Assembly (NCBI GenBank): GCA_042095135.1
Contig: JBELBV010000056.1
Coordinates: 1 to 10,278, forward strand
Source: UA16 sp042095135
Lineage (GTDB): Bacteria; Bacteroidota; Bacteroidia; Flavobacteriales_D; Sanyastnellaceae
Direction of reading: 5' to 3'
DNA: 10,278 bases
The translations under genes and the position numbers were made by a program. The first letter of the stretch is position 1; each line of letters opens with the position of its first letter. The notes under the pieces are model-generated. The model was not told where the DNA came from. It searched no databases and saw nothing but the letters and a program-made list of their open reading frames with translations. Below, one piece after another: positions 1 to 7,258 of the stretch.

Positions 1-13
1 ACAAAATGAGACT

Positions 14-44
14 TTTGGATTTTGATTTTTCATGATGTAAATTG
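14..44 (+). promoter_or_regulatory. Possible promoter of the large secreted protein gene
   Basis: TTTG at 14-17 is followed, after 20 bases, by TAAATTG at 38-44. This approximates the Bacteroidota primary sigma factor pattern (TTTG/TTG, about 17-23 bases, TAnnTTTG). The second box is one base short of the consensus. It lies 23 bases upstream of the ATG at 68, leaving a short leader. The region is AT-rich, so a chance match is quite possible. Confidence 0.35.
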
Positions 45-67
45 CTGGCAACCAATTAACTAACATC

Positions 68-3000
68 ATGCTTAAGCCTACTGTTTTCCCATGGCACATG
101 CCGTGTGGATTGGCTGGACTCTTTGTGATAGCCATTGCTTCTTCCACCAGCGCTTCCGCCCAAAATGATACGGAAGCACCGATTCCAGTGGCTGAAATAA
201 CGCCAATAACTAAGACGCCTGATAAGACGTATGAATTCACGGATGCTGAGCCGTTGCAAGCTATTGGAGCGTCATTAGATGATTTGCACGGAGATAGTTG
301 GGGCGTGCAGTTCATGATGCAACCAACCATTGTTCCAAATCCCCAGCGTGTGAGAACGGAAGAGGATAAGTTGAAGGAAAAGGCCAAGAATGCTTACAGG
401 CTTTGGAAAGTTCAAAACGGTGTTCCACCCAGCGTTGAGTCTGATGTGGAACCGGAAGCTGTTGTTTTTAACCCAGACGGATCCATTCAAGATTCTTGGA
501 TGCAAATCATGGAGTCGGGAGTCATAGAAGGGTTTGATTTAAATGCACCCCCTGTGGATTGGGGATACACACCAGAACCGGATTCTCCCTCCAATTTTGC
601 TGTGGACAACCCCAATGTTGGTGTGGAGACGCAAGTTACATACACCAATTCACTGAGTCCTCCTGACGGAGGAAGTGCAACCAATGGCGTTGGCCAGACG
701 TTCACGGCGAGCAATACATGGGTGGAAATATTCAATTCTTCTGGAGCAGTCTTGTATTCTGAATCGCCAGAGACTTTTTTCTCCGATCTTTCACCCACAG
801 CGATGGTGTATGACCCTCGGGTGCTCTACGATCCTTATGCGAATCGTTTTATTGTTGTGTACCTGCATGGCAACAGTTCCAATCTGACTCAGATTTATAT
901 CGCTATCAGCCAAACAAGCAATCCAACAGGCGATTGGTGGTTTTACACGAAAAGTGCGAACGATGGAGATCCTAATTTGTGGTTTGATTACCCGCAGGTT
1001 GGTTTCAGCGAGGGGACGTTGACCATTTCTGGTAACATGTTCCTCGATACAGGAGGAGGAAGTCAAGAGGCAAAGGTTTTCTTGTTGGACTTGGATGCCA
1101 TGTATGCAGGTGATTCGTCGGCAGGCGCTGGCTATTTTGATGATGTTGAAGTCGCCGACGATGCGAATGCGGGTTCGGTCCATCCTTGCTCTTATCCTTT
1201 CAGTCAATACGGGCCCGGTTCGTACATGGTATCCCGGCAAAACTCGAATTACATAGGCTATTGGTACATAACAGCAAACTTTGGCGACGGACCGACGCTG
1301 AATTCGTACTTTTTGGAAACGCCGGTCACGTTTCCGGACGCTACAACCGCTGACCAAGCAGGTACGACGACGAACCTCGGTGTGCCCGGGCGGATGATGA
1401 ATACCTACGTCAACGTTGATGGTCAAGATAAGATTCACTTCACGCACAGTTACAGTGACGGCAATGGGGACAATCGCTTGCTTTTGGCGCGTTTGAATGT
1501 GACAAACGAAAATTTTGTTTACAAAACGTTTGGATTGGAAGATTGGGATTATGCAACGCCATGGATCATGCCATGGGCTGCCAATGCAGCCTCTTGGGAC
1601 GGAAGTGCCCTCGTGGCGTTTTCGCGTGTTACTTCGACGACATTCCCTTCATTCCGCTGTGTTGTAGGACACCCGGTAGACGGTTGGAGTCCCGGGGGAT
1701 CTGTAGGCATCAAAGGGGGTGAATCCCACATTCAGAATACCCGATGGGGTGATTACATCGGTGGCGGTTGGCGCGAAGGTCAATCGGATCCAGAATGTTG
1801 GGTTTACGGACAGTATGGTCTTGGCAATGCCTATGGAACATGGCTGGCGCAGATTTCACTGAACATCGAGGGATGCACCAATGAAAGTGCGTGCAACTAT
1901 GACCCCATTGCAACCCAGAACGATGGTTCATGCGAATTTGATACTTGTGCAGGATGCATGGATGACGAGGCCTGCAATTACAATCCGAACGCCACCATTG
2001 ATGATGGCTCCTGCACGTATCCAGGCTGTACAAACTTCTGGGCGTGCAACTACGATGAAGATGCCGGTTGCAATGATGGTTCGTGCTGTTCAGCCACGTG
2101 CGTTGATTTGTCAATGCCTTTTGGATTTATAGATGTTTTCTCGGGCACGTCGACCATGATGTTCTACTCTTTGGTGGATAATGCAACCGGAGACGTTGTT
2201 GCTTCCGGTTCCAACGTGGGTGTTACATTGGTTAATTTTTGTCTTGAAGATGGTTGTTATACCATGGAAATTACAGGTTGGTCAAACGGTGAATGGTCGT
2301 TGGATTTTGACCCTGTCCTTATTTGGTGGGGTTACGATCCCAACATTGATAGCGGTACAGGAGCTGCCACTGTGAATTTCTCGGTTGGGGAAGACACAGA
2401 GTCAAGCGGTTGCACCGATGAAGCTGCATGCAACTACAATGCAGATGCAATTTGCGACAATGGAACATGCTGCTATGCATCATGTTTGACGATCGAAATG
2501 ACAGATGCCTGGGGCGATGGCTGGAATGGAAATACGTGGGAGGTTATGGCCTCTGACAGCAGCGTTGTCGCCTCTGGTACTTTGAGCAATGGGGAAACGG
2601 GCACTGATGTGGCCTGCTTGAGTGCCGGGTGCTATGATTTCTCCATCAATACCGCTACCGGCATATACCAATACGAGGTGGGGTGGACCATCACGGGTAC
2701 GGATTATGGCAATCCTCTATCCGGGGGTGCCACGGATCATACAAGCTTCACGATGGCTGGCGGAGGCACGGATACGGGTTGCACTGATCCAGATGCGTGC
2801 AACTATTCGGATCTCGCGGCGTGCGATGATGGTTCTTGTTGTTACGAAAACTGCGCAACGCTTTACATGTCTGATGATTGGGGAGATGGATGGAACTACA
2901 ATGTCATGACCATTACAGATGCTGAAAGCAACGTATTGTCGTACACGATGGACGACGGCTTTGCGGATACTTTGGTTCTATGCCTACCCGATGGTTGTCT

Positions 3001-3469
3001 TGATTTGGAAGTCGGCGGAGGATCTTACAGCTGGGAAGTTGGGTGGACCATCGAATTGGACGACTTTTCTTATTCAGGCGGCGCACCGTTTGCAAACTAC
3101 CTGACTGTTCATGCCGTGCCGGGTTGCACCGATGAAGCTGCATGCAATTACAATCCGGAAGCCAACTGCCCAGATGCGAGCTGTGCTTACCCGGCGTGCA
3201 TGGACGATACGGCCTGCAACTATAATGAATGTGCTACATGTGGTGACATTACCATGTGCATTTACGGATGCCAGGGCTGCATGTATCCGCAGGCTTCGAA
3301 TTACGATCCTGCGGCGACAGTTGATAACGGTTCGTGTGAATTCAATCTCCTTGAAGGCAATTCATGTGCGACGGACGTGAATGGAGACGCTGAAGTAAAC
3401 GTACTCGATTTGCTGTTGCTGCTAAGTGAGTTTGGAATGATATGCGATCCCATTACCACCGGCGAATGA
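68..3469 (+). CDS. Large secreted modular Cys-rich repeat protein with dockerin-like C-terminus
   Basis: 1133 aa. A signal peptide spans residues 1-31, with likely cleavage after SASA. Residues about 35-600 form a large beta-rich region. Around residue 249 it carries a DPRVLYD motif, then an IAISQTSNPTGDWW stretch, a pattern seen in propeller-like parts of secreted Bacteroidota proteins. Eight Cys-rich repeats of the type GCTDxxACNYxxxAxxxDGSC begin near residues 602, 629, 653, 781, 904, 1019, 1043 and 1070. Between them lie three beta-type modules starting at C678, C806 and C929; the second and third carry WGDGW. The C-terminus has a dockerin-like calcium loop, D1103-x-N1105-x-D1107-x-E1109-x-N1111-x-x-D1114, and ends about 20 residues later with no recognisable T9SS sorting domain. 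No catalytic residues are evident. A role as a calcium-stabilised surface or adhesion protein is inference. The next gene overlaps by ATGA, so the two are probably co-transcribed. Confidence 0.9.
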   Translation: MLKPTVFPWHMPCGLAGLFVIAIASSTSASAQNDTEAPIPVAEITPITKTPDKTYEFTDAEPLQAIGASLDDLHGDSWGVQFMMQPTIVPNPQRVRTEEDKLKEKAKNAYRLWKVQNGVPPSVESDVEPEAVVFNPDGSIQDSWMQIMESGVIEGFDLNAPPVDWGYTPEPDSPSNFAVDNPNVGVETQVTYTNSLSPPDGGSATNGVGQTFTASNTWVEIFNSSGAVLYSESPETFFSDLSPTAMVYDPRVLYDPYANRFIVVYLHGNSSNLTQIYIAISQTSNPTGDWWFYTKSANDGDPNLWFDYPQVGFSEGTLTISGNMFLDTGGGSQEAKVFLLDLDAMYAGDSSAGAGYFDDVEVADDANAGSVHPCSYPFSQYGPGSYMVSRQNSNYIGYWYITANFGDGPTLNSYFLETPVTFPDATTADQAGTTTNLGVPGRMMNTYVNVDGQDKIHFTHSYSDGNGDNRLLLARLNVTNENFVYKTFGLEDWDYATPWIMPWAANAASWDGSALVAFSRVTSTTFPSFRCVVGHPVDGWSPGGSVGIKGGESHIQNTRWGDYIGGGWREGQSDPECWVYGQYGLGNAYGTWLAQISLNIEGCTNESACNYDPIATQNDGSCEFDTCAGCMDDEACNYNPNATIDDGSCTYPGCTNFWACNYDEDAGCNDGSCCSATCVDLSMPFGFIDVFSGTSTMMFYSLVDNATGDVVASGSNVGVTLVNFCLEDGCYTMEITGWSNGEWSLDFDPVLIWWGYDPNIDSGTGAATVNFSVGEDTESSGCTDEAACNYNADAICDNGTCCYASCLTIEMTDAWGDGWNGNTWEVMASDSSVVASGTLSNGETGTDVACLSAGCYDFSINTATGIYQYEVGWTITGTDYGNPLSGGATDHTSFTMAGGGTDTGCTDPDACNYSDLAACDDGSCCYENCATLYMSDDWGDGWNYNVMTITDAESNVLSYTMDDGFADTLVLCLPDGCLDLEVGGGSYSWEVGWTIELDDFSYSGGAPFANYLTVHAVPGCTDEAACNYNPEANCPDASCAYPACMDDTACNYNECATCGDITMCIYGCQGCMYPQASNYDPAATVDNGSCEFNLLEGNSCATDVNGDAEVNVLDLLLLLSEFGMICDPITTGE
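1871..3343 (+). repeat. Eight-copy Cys-rich repeat region with interleaved beta modules (within the large CDS)
   Basis: Eight units of about 21-24 residues share the skeleton G-C-[TM]-[DN]-x-x-[AS]-[CS]-N-Y-[ND] and usually end in D/N-G-[ST]-C. Unit starts in DNA are 1871, 1952, 2024, 2408, 2777, 3122, 3194 and 3275. The first three and last three are in tandem; the middle two sit between beta modules. The last unit has Ser in place of the second Cys (QASNY). Such repeats are widespread in secreted proteins of marine Bacteroidota. The paired cysteines suggest disulfides and the acidic positions suggest metal binding, both inference. Confidence 0.85.
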
Positions 3470-3912
3470 GGAAGTCATGGTTCATGGTGGTGGGGTGCGT
3501 GATGCTTTTGTATGCGTGCACGGAGCAAACAGCCGAACCACGGAATAAGGCGAACCTGAAAGTGCCCGTAGAAGAAACAAAAGTTCTCGGTGCTCCGAAC
3601 GTGAATTGCAAGATTGAAAACGTTGTGGATCGGACGAACTTATTTGAAGTCGAAGGCGTTGAGCCGGTTTCGGTTGAGATGAATCGATTGAAATTTCAAT
3701 GGCTCAACTTGGAGAAGGTCGACACCTTTGGTTACTTGGCCGATGCAGCTAATGGTGATACCCTCAAAGTCCTCTTCGAGGGTGCTGCGCGTTATGGAAT
3801 TGCCTCCATTTCCTTCAACTTAGATGCCTTGCCAAAAAGCCAGCGGTACCATTGGACGCTGAGCGAGAAAAATACAGGAGACACCATTCAATTCGCGGAA
3901 TTCAGTCTTTGA
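3466..3912 (+). CDS. Small lipoprotein of unknown function
   Basis: 148 aa from the ATG at 3466, which overlaps the preceding stop codon as ATGA. The frame is open 24 bases further upstream (another ATG at 3442), but the 3466 start gives a proper lipoprotein signal: a basic start (MRKSW), a hydrophobic stretch and the lipobox LYAC, with the lipidated Cys at residue 18. The mature part is polar at first. It then has alternating hydrophobic strands, including LKFQWLNLE and, near the end, YHWTLSE, a spacing that resembles small fibronectin III-like folds of Bacteroidota lipoproteins (weak inference). I do not recognise a family. The coupling suggests it works with, or is exported alongside, the large secreted protein. 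Its frame continues open for 51 codons after the TGA; see findings. Confidence 0.8.
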   Translation: MRKSWFMVVGCVMLLYACTEQTAEPRNKANLKVPVEETKVLGAPNVNCKIENVVDRTNLFEVEGVEPVSVEMNRLKFQWLNLEKVDTFGYLADAANGDTLKVLFEGAARYGIASISFNLDALPKSQRYHWTLSEKNTGDTIQFAEFSL

Positions 3913-4120
3913 TATTCGCTCTTGTTGGATAAGGCGTTCTTTGACCAAGCGTCGTGCGGGTGCGCAGGGCCCTTTTTGACGCGGCGTGAACTGACGATTT
4001 ATGGCGAACCCTATTGGTTGTACAGTGTCAATGCATACGGGGCACTGAATGTGCTGTGTGGTTATTGATGCCGCCAGCGTGTAATTCGACTCCGTTTGCG
4101 GTGGGCTAACTTCGCTGCGC
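3913..4120 (+). other. Intergenic gap with an open in-frame extension
   Basis: This 208-bp gap separates the lipoprotein from the aldo/keto reductase. Directly after the lipoprotein's TGA the same frame stays open to a TGA at 4066-4068 and contains protein-like stretches such as RRELTIYGE. It has no ATG at its beginning. A weak hairpin, GGGT (3958-3961) with GCCC (3969-3972), followed by five T (3973-3977), could be a poor terminator. TAACTTCG at 4107-4114 resembles a Bacteroidota -7 box just before the next ATG, but I find no matching -33 element. Confidence 0.4.
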
Positions 4121-5062
4121 ATGAATTACCGCCCCTACCTCCAAGACGGCATTGCCGTTTCTGAAATAGGTTTCGGTGCGTGGCAACTGGGGGTGGATTC
4201 GGGCTGGAAAGCGGTGACGGAAACGGAGGCAGAACGCATGATCCACACCGCGCTCGACCACGGCATCAACTTTTTCGATTCGGCGCCGAACTACGGCCAC
4301 GGCACGAGCGAGGAACGGTTGGGGAAGGTGTTCAAAACGCAGGATCGTGACAGCATCGTAGTCAACACCAAATTTGGCCGGCTCGATAACGGTACGGTTG
4401 ATTTTAGCGCCGACCAGATTCAGCCTTCCATCGAGCGCAGCCTCAAGCGCCTCCAAATTGATTGCCTCGACTCGGTCATCATCCACAGCCCGCCCAGCGA
4501 GCTCCTCAACGGCAACAAGACCGACATTTACGAAATCCTCGAGTGCTTGCAGGACGAAGGCAAGATCAAGGCGTACGGCGCCTCCATTGATTTCGCAGGA
4601 GAGATCACGACGCTGCTCGAAACCACGAACGCCCGGGTGATCCAATCGTTCTTCAACATCCTCCACCAGGATTGCAAGGGCGCGTTTGACCTGGTGCAAA
4701 AGCACGGCGCTGCGGTCATCGCCAAAATCCCGTTTGATTCAGGGTGGCTCACGGGGAAGTACACGGCGACCAGTGAATTCGAAGGCGTGCGCGCGAGGTG
4801 GTCGCGCGATGACATTGCGACACGTGCCGCGCTCGTGGATTGCGTGAAAAGCATCATAGGAGGGGATGTTGAATTGATGCCGGCGGCGTTGTCATTCTGT
4901 TCGGCATTCGACGCTGTGTCGACCGTCATACCTGGGGCCATTACGGAAGCCCAACTGAAGAGCAACATCGCAGCCAGCCAGCAGCAGATGTCACCTTCCA
5001 TACGTGCTGAGCTTGAAGCCTTCTACGAGAAGGAGGTGCGGGCATTGGAGTTGCCTTGGTGA
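4121..5062 (+). CDS. Aldo/keto reductase
   Basis: 313 aa, a normal length for the family. A cytoplasmic (beta/alpha)8 oxidoreductase that reduces aldehydes or ketones, or oxidises sugars, with NAD(P)H. The N-terminus has the typical IGFGAWQLG segment. The catalytic tetrad is present: D53 and Y58 in FDSAPNYG, K84 in NTKFG and H122 in VIIHSP. The segment VIPGAITEAQLKSN around residues 269-282 matches the C-terminal cofactor-binding region. The FDSAPNYGHGTSEERLG motif places it among the broad bacterial AKRs that include galactose-dehydrogenase-like enzymes; the substrate cannot be told from sequence. There is no signal peptide. It appears to stand alone, 208 bp after the lipoprotein and well before the structured RNA, and is GC-richer than the two genes upstream. 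Confidence 0.95.
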   Translation: MNYRPYLQDGIAVSEIGFGAWQLGVDSGWKAVTETEAERMIHTALDHGINFFDSAPNYGHGTSEERLGKVFKTQDRDSIVVNTKFGRLDNGTVDFSADQIQPSIERSLKRLQIDCLDSVIIHSPPSELLNGNKTDIYEILECLQDEGKIKAYGASIDFAGEITTLLETTNARVIQSFFNILHQDCKGAFDLVQKHGAAVIAKIPFDSGWLTGKYTATSEFEGVRARWSRDDIATRAALVDCVKSIIGGDVELMPAALSFCSAFDAVSTVIPGAITEAQLKSNIAASQQQMSPSIRAELEAFYEKEVRALELPW

Positions 5063-5086
5063 TGGCGGATTCGCCTCCAAGAGCTA

Positions 5087-5100
5087 TCAACAATTGTTGA
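5087..5100. promoter_or_regulatory. 14-bp perfect palindrome
   Basis: TCAACAATTGTTGA is a perfect inverted repeat with no spacer. It lies 25 bases after the reductase stop and about 45 bases before the promoter candidate of the structured RNA. It has the size and symmetry of a dimeric repressor site, but no regulator can be named, and a chance occurrence is possible. Confidence 0.3.
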
Positions 5101-5143
5101 AAACGCCTGTGAAAACAGTGTGTATTCCTTTCGACAAGAAAAA

Positions 5144-5174
5144 TTGCATTGCGTCCATTCATGCCCTTGATTTG
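5144..5174 (+). promoter_or_regulatory. Candidate promoter of the structured RNA
   Basis: TTG at 5144-5146, a 20-base spacer, then TTGATTTG at 5167-5174, which matches five of the six fixed positions of the Bacteroidota -7 box TAnnTTTG. Spacing is within the normal range for this group. It would place the transcript start near 5180-5183, directly before the first perfect hairpin (5186-5199). That agreement is the main reason for the call. Confidence 0.45.
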
Positions 5175-5180
5175 GCTATG

Positions 5181-5832
5181 TCAACGGATGGGAACATCCA
5201 CGGAGCGCTAAGCAGAACGCCTCTTCGGAGGAGGGAAGCGAAAGCGGAGGAAAGGTCTTCGGACCGGACTGTTCTTCGAGACACCGAGGCGCAAAGGTGC
5301 CGAGGTTGAGTTGAGATGCTGAGATCGTGTCGCCTGAGAATGGTGGCAAGGCCCGAAAGGGTGGCGTAGACCAGATTTAGTTGGAAAGCGTGATACCAGT
5401 GTCCGTTCATGAAGCGAAGAAGCACTCGTGCGACATCGCGGATTTCGAAAGAAAGCCTCCACGTGGTCAGGGAGGCGCGCTGGAACTGAAAAGTACCAGC
5501 AGGCAGCAGACCGGTGCAACGCACAAACGCTGGTGAACGAAGCGAAGCCGAAAGCCGCTGCAAAGCGGAAGGAAGCAGAGCCATCAACTCAGGAGAAGCG
5601 GGCAACCGCCGATCCAACGCTTGAAAGAGGCAAATCATGGGCCGAGGGTGTAAACCCAAGGCGTCCCGCCCCAGGTGGGTTGCTGAGAATGCAATTGAGG
5701 AGCTAAAGCCAAGCGTGCCGTGTGCCCAACGGGATGCGTTCGGTTCGCCGAGCCCCCCGCATCGCTCGCGATGAAGCCACGGAGGAACCGCGTCGCAGTT
5801 AGAAGTAAAATTCCAACTCGGCGCGGTTTTTT
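5181..5832 (+). ncRNA. Large structured noncoding RNA candidate, about 650 nt, family unrecognised
   Basis: The stretch is dense in short perfect hairpins with small stable loops. GNRA loops: GGAA (5186-5199), GAAA (5351-5362, 5443-5454 and 5479-5500, the last with one A-A mismatch), GCAA (5555-5568 and 5598-5609) and GTAA (5646-5657). UUCG loops: 5220-5231, 5254-5265 and 5738-5753. Others: 5288-5301, 5455-5476, 5665-5679, 5713-5737 and 5760-5773 (CTCG loop). Longer helices are possible: 5307-5318 with 5582-5591 (10 pairs, two-base bulge) and 5327-5333 with 5430-5436 (7 pairs). It is bounded by a promoter candidate and a strong terminator, all on the + strand. Open frames across it on either strand resemble no protein I know. 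I looked for and did not find the signatures of RNase P RNA, tmRNA, SRP RNA, rRNA or group II intron domain V. The helices were found by eye and not computed, so the global fold is uncertain. Confidence 0.7.
5786..5832 (+). terminator. Intrinsic terminator of the structured RNA
   Basis: The arm AACCGCGTCG (5786-5795) pairs with CGGCGCGGTT (5819-5828), including one G-U pair. The inner stem continues with AGTT/AACT and GAA/TTC, broken by a single-base bulge and a mismatch, and closes on a GTAAAA loop. Six T (5827-5832) follow directly. This is a strong Rho-independent terminator for + strand transcription. The downstream haem operon starts about 170 bases later, so this could also act as an attenuator, although it looks constitutive. 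Confidence 0.85.
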
Positions 5833-5892
5833 GCTTTTGGGGCTCTGGGTATTCCGCCGGTAATGACGGCCTGCAGTTTTATGCTCATTGCC

Positions 5893-5947
5893 CCGCCACT
5901 CAATTCCAATTTACCGCCACTCGCTCTCGTGTGACAAACTCGTGACA
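5893..5947 (+). repeat. Two pairs of short direct repeats upstream of the haem operon
   Basis: CCGCCACTC occurs at 5893-5901 and 5914-5922, exactly 21 bases apart, about two helical turns. CTCGTGTGACA (5926-5936) is followed by CTCGTGACA (5939-5947), 13 bases apart. They lie between the RNA terminator and the first operon gene, where an operator would be expected. No recognisable Fur box is present, and I find no convincing -33/-7 promoter pair (GAGATTTG at 5980-5987 lacks a well-spaced partner). Regulatory function is inference. Confidence 0.35.
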
Positions 5948-6004
5948 CAGGCGGTGTATGGCACTTGAAAAAAGCGTGTGAGATTTGCCACAAATTTTAC
6001 ACCC

Positions 6005-7246
6005 ATGCGCACTCTTTACGCAACTCTCTCGTGTTCAATCCTTGCTTGCTTTGGCCTCACAACATCCCCTGGTGCCCAAGCACAGGAAGTCATTTACGAT
6101 TCGGTGGTGCTCGGTGACGGCAACGCCAACATGTCCTTCTACAGCCTTGCCAACGGTGAGTTGGCCCAGGTGCCACTAGCCGATTGGCACATCGCCTTGG
6201 ATGTCCGAGCGATGGGTTCAACAGCCCGCATCAACGGCGGCCTTGGCCTGAAACTGTACCCGTACGGCTCGCTTGCTGAATGGGACAACATCGACCTCAC
6301 CACATGGCTCCCCGGAGAACCTTACCGCAACAACCAGACGGACTGGTCCAACGCGGCATTTAGCCAAGGCGGCGACGGCATGTTCGATCTCGGATGGGGC
6401 GTCTACGACGTAGTAACACACATCGTCACTTCGGACGTGATGTACTTGGTGCAGCTTCCGGATGAATCGTGGAAAAAGGTCGCGCTGTTGAGCCTTTCTA
6501 GTGGGGTGTATGACTTGCAGTTTGCCAACCTCGATGGCACCGACTTTTTCAACGTAAGCGTCAACAAAGCCGACTACGATGGCCAACTGTTTGCTTACTG
6601 TAACCTGTTGACCGGCACGGTAGAGGACCTCGAGCCCGCCGAACCTTGGGACATCGCCTTTTTCACGTATGAAGACGAAGTAGCTCCCGGCATGTACTAC
6701 CCCGTTACGGGCGGCTTGATCCACCCGAATGTCACCGTCCAGCAATCCGAAGGCCTCGCTGATCCTTTCTTCGACGGTTCGTACAGTTTTGATTCGTTCT
6801 CTTACGAGACCAATGCCATCGGTCACGATTGGAAGTCCTTTGTGCCTGGCGCTGGCTACGATATTGCCGCGGACCTGTGCTACTTTGTGGCCGACTCATA
6901 CGGCGATGTTTGGAGGCTGGTCTTCACCGGTTTTGGCGGTTCTGCCACCGGTGAAATCACGTTCGGCTTGCTGGAGGCTGGTACGGTTGCCAATGGCATT
7001 GCCGATGCACCTGCTGAATCCGCGCGCTTCTACCCAAATCCTTTGGCAAACGGTCACCCATTGACAGTTGCTGCAGCGCACGCTACACGTATTCGAATCT
7101 TTGCATTATCGGGTGCTCAAATCACTGACGAACAGGTGGTTGGAGTGGTTCAATTGAACCTGCCTGAACTGACGTCTGGCCTCTACATTGTTGAAATGAC
7201 GGAGGCAACGGGTGAACGTCATACCCAACAACTCATCGTTCAATAA
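6005..7246 (+). CDS. HmuY-like haem-binding protein, tandem domain, T9SS-secreted
   Basis: 413 aa from the ATG at 6005. An in-frame GTG at 5978 would add nine residues, but the 6005 start gives a clean signal peptide, MRTLYATLSCSILACFGL, ending near AQAQ. HmuY proteins bind haem outside the outer membrane and pass it to a TonB-dependent receptor. I see two HmuY-like units. The first has FYSL at residue 45, DWHIAL at 60, and a closing stretch up to ANLDGT at 174. The second has PWDIAF around 216, YPVTGGL, NAIGHDWKSF at 270 and a closing YFVADSYGDVWRLVF strand pair. Residues 342-413, starting FYPNP and ending LYIVEM plus a QLIVQ tail, match a type A T9SS sorting domain, so the protein is probably exported by T9SS and surface-attached. 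The receptor gene follows after 12 bp. Haem as ligand is inferred; the ligating residues are not identified. Confidence 0.8.
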   Translation: MRTLYATLSCSILACFGLTTSPGAQAQEVIYDSVVLGDGNANMSFYSLANGELAQVPLADWHIALDVRAMGSTARINGGLGLKLYPYGSLAEWDNIDLTTWLPGEPYRNNQTDWSNAAFSQGGDGMFDLGWGVYDVVTHIVTSDVMYLVQLPDESWKKVALLSLSSGVYDLQFANLDGTDFFNVSVNKADYDGQLFAYCNLLTGTVEDLEPAEPWDIAFFTYEDEVAPGMYYPVTGGLIHPNVTVQQSEGLADPFFDGSYSFDSFSYETNAIGHDWKSFVPGAGYDIAADLCYFVADSYGDVWRLVFTGFGGSATGEITFGLLEAGTVANGIADAPAESARFYPNPLANGHPLTVAAAHATRIRIFALSGAQITDEQVVGVVQLNLPELTSGLYIVEMTEATGERHTQQLIVQ

Positions 7247-7258
7247 CATCCCACGCGG

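Noticed and set aside
3820..4122. 100-aa open frame on the minus strand between lipoprotein and reductase
   Set aside because: It overlaps the lipoprotein's 3' end antisense, has no recognisable motif and no promoter or start context; the + strand genes explain the region better.
4106..4705. 199-aa open frame on the minus strand
   Set aside because: Antisense to the aldo/keto reductase, whose catalytic residues are all intact; a shadow of GC-rich coding sequence.
5241..5270. GAGGAAAGG near 5248, resembling the conserved GAGGAAAGUCC block of RNase P RNA
   Set aside because: The rest of that block and the later ACAGAA-type conserved regions are missing, and the 3' end does not pair with the 5' end as in RNase P.
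5567..5578. GGAAGGAAGCAG, identical to part of SRP RNA helix 8
   Set aside because: The partner strand with the GUCAG-type motif is not in place, and GGAA would not close a helix because the GCGG here already pairs in the GCAA hairpin at 5555-5568.
5159..5659. Open frame of 166 aa on the minus strand, with further frames of about 90-100 aa on both strands
   Set aside because: Arg/Ser/Leu-rich low-quality translations without a recognisable domain, lying over the hairpin-dense region; best explained as chance frames across a structured RNA.
5429..5773. Group II intron: GTGCGAC start-like sequence at 5428-5434 and a domain V-like hairpin at 5713-5753
   Set aside because: No reverse transcriptase/maturase, no proper 34-nt domain V with AGC triad and GNRA loop, and no clear 3' boundary. 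A distant intron-like relation cannot be excluded.
6218..6826. 202-aa open frame on the minus strand
   Set aside because: Antisense to the HmuY-like protein with clear family motifs; a shadow frame.
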